A stretch of DNA of 64,000 bases from Bacteroidia bacterium. GTDB taxonomy: Bacteria > Bacteroidota > Bacteroidia > 2-12-FULL-35-15. Below the pieces are notes generated by a model. It did no database searches. It was not told the DNA's origin and worked only from the letters and a program-made list of their open reading frames with translations. The stretch covers positions 241,426-305,425 of the forward strand of contig JAURXZ010000008.1 in the NCBI GenBank assembly GCA_030654175.1, read 5' to 3'. Below are positions 60,199-64,000 of this stretch, one piece after another. How positions within the stretch are numbered: position 1 is the first letter of the stretch; every line of letters starts with the position of its first letter. A program made the translations under genes and the position numbers.

Positions 60199-62628
60199 AT
60201 GAAACGCCTCTTTTTATTCATATCATTTTTTCAATTGATAACGTTTTCATTTGCCCAGGAAATAAAACAGGTGAAGGCATTGCGTGTAATGCAGGTGCCG
60301 AAAATTGATGGTGTTCTGGATGATGAAGCGTGGAAAGAAGGAATATCTGCAACCGATTTCATTCAAAGAGCCCTTAAACCAGGGGAACCCGCACTGCGCA
60401 AAACGGAGGTCAAAATTGTTTACGATGATGTTGCCATGTATGTTGGGGCAATGATGTATGATAATCAGCCGGATAGTATTTTACGTGAATTATGCCAGCG
60501 CGATAATGAAGCCAATTCAGACCTGTTTGGTTTGATATTAGATACCTATAACGATGATATAAATGGGTATGGCTTTTTCGTTACTTCAGCGGGAGTTCAG
60601 ATCGATGCAAGATATTCGTCTAACGGACAGGATTTTAATTGGAATGCTGTTTGGCAAAGTCAAATAAAAATAAATGAAAAGGGCTGGGCAGTAGAGTTTA
60701 AAATTCCATATTCTGCATTACGGTTTCCAATTGTAGATGAACAAAAGTGGGGAGTAAATTTTATCAGGAAAGTTCGTAAAACCCGCTGTGTTGATTTCTG
60801 GAACGAAGTAAAACCGGAAGTGAACGGGATGATCAATCAAAGCGGTGATCTGCTTGGGATCTCAAATATTAAATCTCCTGTTCGTTTATCCGTAACACCC
60901 TATATCTCTTCTTACATCGAAAATTATCCATTCAATAAACCCGGACAAAGTAATAATTCCTATTCTTTGAATGGAGGAATGGATATTAAATATGGTATAA
61001 ACGAAAGTTTTACAATGGACATGACCCTTGTGCCTGATTTTGGCCAGGTACAGAGCGATAACAAAGTGCTTAACCTTTCTCCGTTCGAGGTTCTTTATAA
61101 TGAGAACCGTCAGTTTTTTACAGAAGGTACCGAGTTGTTTAACAAAGGAGGATTGTTTTATTCACGAAGAATTGGTGGGACACCTATAAACTATAATCTG
61201 CAATTAAAAGAAGGCGAAACTATTAAAAGTAACCCCGCAAGTACACAGTTGATCAATGCAACAAAAGTATCAGGACGTACAAAAAACAACCTTGGAATTG
61301 GAATATTTAATGCAACCACTGCCGATACCTACGCTGTAATTACTGATTCAAATGGGGTAGAAAGTAAAGTATTAACCCAGCCATTAACCAATTATAATGT
61401 ATTTGTACTTGATCAGGCATTAAAAAATAATTCATACATCAGTTTGATAAATACCAATGTTACCCGTGATGGCGGCATTTATGATGCAAATGTTACTGCT
61501 ACTGCATTTAAGTTTACCAACAAAAAAAATAAGTATGGTATAAATGGAAACGGTGCATTGAGTCAGCTTTATTATTCAGGTTTTTCTAAACCTGATCTGG
61601 GTTATTCCTATAATGCATCAGTCGGAAAAATAAGTGGTTCATTTTTATATAATGCAGATGTTGCAGTAAAAAGTGATAAATTTGATCCGAACGATCTGGC
61701 CATATTATACATCAATAATACGGTAGAAACTTCTTTAAATTTGAGTTATAATATTTACACACCGGTTTGGAAATTAAATGAATATTCCATTGATGGAGGT
61801 ATTGGATATTCCCGCTTATATAAACCGGATATGTTTTGGAATTTGACCATTTATGGAAATGGTTATGCCAATTTTACAAAGTCTTATTTATCTACCGGAG
61901 GAGGATTTAATTTTTCACCTTTAACCACCCTAGATCATTGGGAACCAAGGATAGCAGGTCATTACTATGTTTATCCGAAAAATTATTCTCTTTCGTATTG
62001 GATCTCTTCCGACTACCGTAAACGCTTTGCCATTGATGGAAATATTAGTTACAGGTATTTTGATGAAAATAACCGGTACAATGTTTCATTTGGAGTTGCT
62101 CCTCGTTATCGAGTGAACAATAAATTATCATTTATTTATAATTTTCACAGAGATTATCTGAATGATAACATCGGTTTTGTAAATTTCAATGAAACAACCC
62201 AATTCATTAATTTCGGACGAAGGAATGTTTTTACCACTACAAATCAATTGAATGCTACTTATATTTTTACCAATAAAATGTCGTTAACATTGCGATGCAG
62301 GCATTACTGGTCACAGGCGGAATACAAGCAATATTATACGTTGAACAACAATGGCTTATTAATTGACGATGCACTCTACGCAGGTAATTCAAATGTAAAT
62401 TTCAATGCATTTAATATTGACCTGGTTTATACCTGGCAATTTTCCCGTGGCAGTGAAATGAGTTTTGTCTGGAAAAATGCCATTTATACAAGCGGTGATG
62501 TTATTATTAAACAATTTAGTAATGACATTGAGCAAACAATCAATTCTCCTCAAACAAATAGTTTCTCCATTAAAGTGCTGTATTACCTCGATTATTCAAT
62601 GTTACAACGGAAGAAAAGTAATAAATAA
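60199..62628 (+). CDS. DUF5916 outer-membrane protein with N-terminal CBM9-like domain
   Basis: The 809-aa protein has a signal peptide (ISFFQLITFSFAQ). Residues ~28-235 resemble a family 9 carbohydrate-binding module: KIDGVLDDEAWKEGISATDF and WAVEFKIPYSALRFP are characteristic. The rest is a DUF5916 region with barrel strands (MDMTLVPDFGQVQSDNKVLN, LSPFEVLYNENRQFFTEG), a hallmark of the family. The ligand is not known. The gene has no sorting tail. It follows the lipoprotein terminator by 22 nt. Confidence 0.87.
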   Translation: MKRLFLFISFFQLITFSFAQEIKQVKALRVMQVPKIDGVLDDEAWKEGISATDFIQRALKPGEPALRKTEVKIVYDDVAMYVGAMMYDNQPDSILRELCQRDNEANSDLFGLILDTYNDDINGYGFFVTSAGVQIDARYSSNGQDFNWNAVWQSQIKINEKGWAVEFKIPYSALRFPIVDEQKWGVNFIRKVRKTRCVDFWNEVKPEVNGMINQSGDLLGISNIKSPVRLSVTPYISSYIENYPFNKPGQSNNSYSLNGGMDIKYGINESFTMDMTLVPDFGQVQSDNKVLNLSPFEVLYNENRQFFTEGTELFNKGGLFYSRRIGGTPINYNLQLKEGETIKSNPASTQLINATKVSGRTKNNLGIGIFNATTADTYAVITDSNGVESKVLTQPLTNYNVFVLDQALKNNSYISLINTNVTRDGGIYDANVTATAFKFTNKKNKYGINGNGALSQLYYSGFSKPDLGYSYNASVGKISGSFLYNADVAVKSDKFDPNDLAILYINNTVETSLNLSYNIYTPVWKLNEYSIDGGIGYSRLYKPDMFWNLTIYGNGYANFTKSYLSTGGGFNFSPLTTLDHWEPRIAGHYYVYPKNYSLSYWISSDYRKRFAIDGNISYRYFDENNRYNVSFGVAPRYRVNNKLSFIYNFHRDYLNDNIGFVNFNETTQFINFGRRNVFTTTNQLNATYIFTNKMSLTLRCRHYWSQAEYKQYYTLNNNGLLIDDALYAGNSNVNFNAFNIDLVYTWQFSRGSEMSFVWKNAIYTSGDVIIKQFSNDIEQTINSPQTNSFSIKVLYYLDYSMLQRKKSNK

Positions 62629-62804
62629 ATTATCAACTGATTTGAAGTGAATTAATTTTAAAATGAGCTAATAAATTTCCAAATTACCACTATTTCCAAA
62701 TTACCACCATTTTCAAATTTTGTTTGTTAGTGGAATATAATGGGTAACCAAATTAAGCTATCTAAAAGAAAAAAATGTTATTTAAACAAAATAAATTTAT
62801 GGAA

Positions 62805-62935
62805 AAGTGCGTGAGGAGTGAATCCCGCAGTACTGCGGGACGATGCCGTGTAGCCTGTGTGGAGCAATCGTTTGTTCTTGAATTTTTGTTTTTTTTTTTA
62901 AGAAAAAAGAAAAACACACAGTTTTTTGTTAATTA
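62805..62935. repeat. Intergenic region with an 18-bp perfect palindrome
   Basis: TCCCGCAGTACTGCGGGA at 62823-62840 is a complete palindrome, embedded in GTGAGGAGTGAA...CGATGCC text typical of dispersed Bacteroidota repeats. A T/A-rich inverted repeat (TTTTTGTTTTTTTTTTAAG) follows near 62886-62916. An overlapping 66-aa frame (62775-62975) is a by-product. The rest of 62629-63002 is AT-rich with CCAAATTACCAC repeats, and I see no gene. Confidence 0.65.
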
Positions 62936-63002
62936 TAATCTAACTAAAATTGGTATTGCCCACTATAAATCATAAAGAACCCGCATTTTCAAATTGATTA
63001 CT

Positions 63003-63371
63003 ATGTTTTTTAGAAAAAAAATAAACTGGCATAAGGTATTCGATTCAATTGATGCTATCAATGCGCAAGTGGCGGTTGGAAGGGTAACAACCATAAATGT
63101 TGAGAGAAAAAAAATTTGTTTGGCACGCACAGCTGATGGCTTTTTTGCGGTAAATGATAAATGTCCTCACAACGGGGCGTCCCTTGGCAATGGCTATTGC
63201 ACCGCTGAAGGCAGTGTTGTATGCCCTGTACATCGTTATCATTTTGATCTGAGAACTGGCAGGGCTAAAAGTGGATTAGGTGATTTTGTTCAGACCTACC
63301 CCATAGAAGTGCGTGATGATGGGGTTTACATCGGTTTTGAACAATTGGTGTGGAATTGGTTGAAAAAATAG
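63003..63371 (+). CDS. Rieske [2Fe-2S] ferredoxin-like protein
   Basis: About 122 aa from the ATG at 63003; an upstream TTG at 62994 adds three residues. The Rieske cluster motifs are complete: CPHNGASLGNGYC (C-x-H) and CPVHRYHFDLRTG (C-x-x-H), near residues 57 and 78. The short length and lack of a membrane segment suggest a soluble ferredoxin-type Rieske protein serving an oxygenase or reductase elsewhere. No oxygenase is visible in the window. Confidence 0.92.
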   Translation: MFFRKKINWHKVFDSIDAINAQVAVGRVTTINVERKKICLARTADGFFAVNDKCPHNGASLGNGYCTAEGSVVCPVHRYHFDLRTGRAKSGLGDFVQTYPIEVRDDGVYIGFEQLVWNWLKK

Positions 63372-63441
63372 TTTCGTCTTCGTATGTATCTTACCTCATT
63401 TCCTCCGTTATAGAATAAAATTCTAAAAAAAAGGGGGCCCC

Positions 63442-64000
63442 ATGAGATCTTTTAAATCAATCAATTTAATTGTGTTGGCTTTAAGTATTACAGAAGTTCC
63501 TGTATTCGCCAATGCTGTATTCTCAATTGAAGAAGCGGCAAAAAAAGGATTAATAAAACTTTCATTTAAGGCCAAGGGGGGCCATGTTGGTGATGTTATT
63601 GAAATGAAAATAAAAAATCTGACAAACAAAAAGTTAGATCTGAAAATAGAAGCCGGTCGGATACTGGATTCAAAAAATAATAATGAACAGGATCTGTTGG
63701 TAACAAAGTCCGAACAGTTTTTTGTTGCTGCCAATCAATTAAGATCGGTAAATGTATTCGGAATGTGTTGCCAGGCGCATAACGGATCACCTCAAAATAA
63801 TTCTGATTATGAAGTTGGTAAGATGGCCGATACCAACTTAATAAAATTGGCATACTACATTGAGAAAAATAAATATTATTCAAATCACACCGCGCAACAA
63901 GCTGTTTGGACACTATCAGATAATAATTCTTTGGCAAGTATTTCAGGAGGAGAAAAAGAAGTGGTAACAGCTTTGCGAAATTTTGTTTCAAAGCTAACAG
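63442..64000 (+). CDS. Secreted protein of unknown function, 3'-truncated by the window
   Basis: ATG at 63442 opens a frame of 186 codons that is still open at the window edge. The product starts with a leader (SINLIVLALSITEVPVFAN) and then SIEEAAKKGLIKLSFKAKGG, VIEMKIKNLTNKKLDLKIEA and VFGMCCQAHNGSP. Two minus-strand frames across the same bases are shadows. It could be a thioredoxin-like or adhesion protein; I cannot assign a family. It is on the same strand as the Rieske gene, with a 70-nt gap. Confidence 0.75.
   Translation, partial: MRSFKSINLIVLALSITEVPVFANAVFSIEEAAKKGLIKLSFKAKGGHVGDVIEMKIKNLTNKKLDLKIEAGRILDSKNNNEQDLLVTKSEQFFVAANQLRSVNVFGMCCQAHNGSPQNNSDYEVGKMADTNLIKLAYYIEKNKYYSNHTAQQAVWTLSDNNSLASISGGEKEVVTALRNFVSKLT

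Noticed and set aside
62775-62975. 66-aa plus-strand ORF with a start near the 62.8 kb palindrome
   Set aside because: It translates a palindromic dispersed repeat and homopolymer runs (FFFLRKKKN), so the frame is incidental.
63423-63991. Two minus-strand ORFs at the right edge
   Set aside because: They overlap a plus-strand frame with a signal peptide that is open from 63442 to the window end, which is the better gene.

Overview
The window is a 64 kb piece of an AT-rich Bacteroidota chromosome. The evidence is a TonB-dependent receptor, several proteins with type IX secretion (T9SS) C-terminal domains, PorV-like and LptD-like outer-membrane proteins, Bacteroidota-only families (DUF4476, DUF3127, the so-called 'ABC transporter ATPase' family, the FtsB/DivIC-like protein), promoter boxes of the TAnnTTTG type, and little use of Shine-Dalgarno sites. 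I cannot assign a genus. Almost everything is chromosomal housekeeping or cell-envelope content. I saw no tRNA, rRNA, CRISPR array, transposase or phage module.

Layout. 1-10.6 kb: the end of a LytTR regulator, a long degenerate repeat, a small membrane-protein ORF, then a three-gene surface cassette (TonB-dependent receptor, 1401-aa secreted protein, PorV-like barrel). 10.6-16.9 kb: greA, a HIT protein, ruvC, an orphan DppC-type permease, an SSB-like DUF3127 protein, a flavin reductase, a tRNA methyltransferase and rimM. 17-27 kb: a minus-strand envelope and electron-transfer cluster (SPOR amidase, MlaD-like protein, two HdrC/HdrB-like Fe-S proteins with a HAD gene between them, the misnamed 'ABC transporter ATPase', DUF4476), divergent from an LptD-like protein and RidA. 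27-36 kb: a secreted beta-propeller protein with a T9SS tail, a four-gene ECF sigma operon (sigma, tandem-repeat anti-sigma candidate, Spy-like protein, outer-membrane barrel) and a lipoprotein. 36-47 kb: a TylF-like methyltransferase, PBP1C, TerC, an alanine-dehydrogenase-like enzyme, ribD, prmC, a TonB-domain protein and an LpxR-like lipid A deacylase. 47.3-49.7 kb: two minus-strand genes, a T9SS-tagged protein and a TIR-domain protein, each bounded by CCCCTAAC/GTTAGGG palindromes resembling integron attC sites. 49.8-64 kb: divIC/ftsB-like, ribH, a TPR protein, recF, a dciA-like gene, an M28 peptidase, a TlpA-like protein, a TPR-PAS-SpoIIE phosphatase, a second copy of the 35 kb lipoprotein, a DUF5916 protein, a Rieske protein and a truncated secreted protein.

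The most notable region is 47.4-49.7 kb. It has the architecture of an integron-type gene-cassette array with no visible integrase, and it carries a possible TIR NADase with a WxxxE motif. Other notable points: ruvC and PBP1C, whose conserved N-termini extend upstream of any ATG/GTG/TTG; a dispersed repeat translated inside a signal peptide; a satellite-like sequence inserted in frame in prmC; a 74-residue internal duplication in the anti-sigma candidate; duplicated lipoprotein genes that share even their terminators; and several families of short intergenic repeats.

Starts were moved from the longest possible ORF where family knowledge, a promoter box or a repeat-derived extension argued for it. 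All functions are inferred by reading the sequence; no database search was run.
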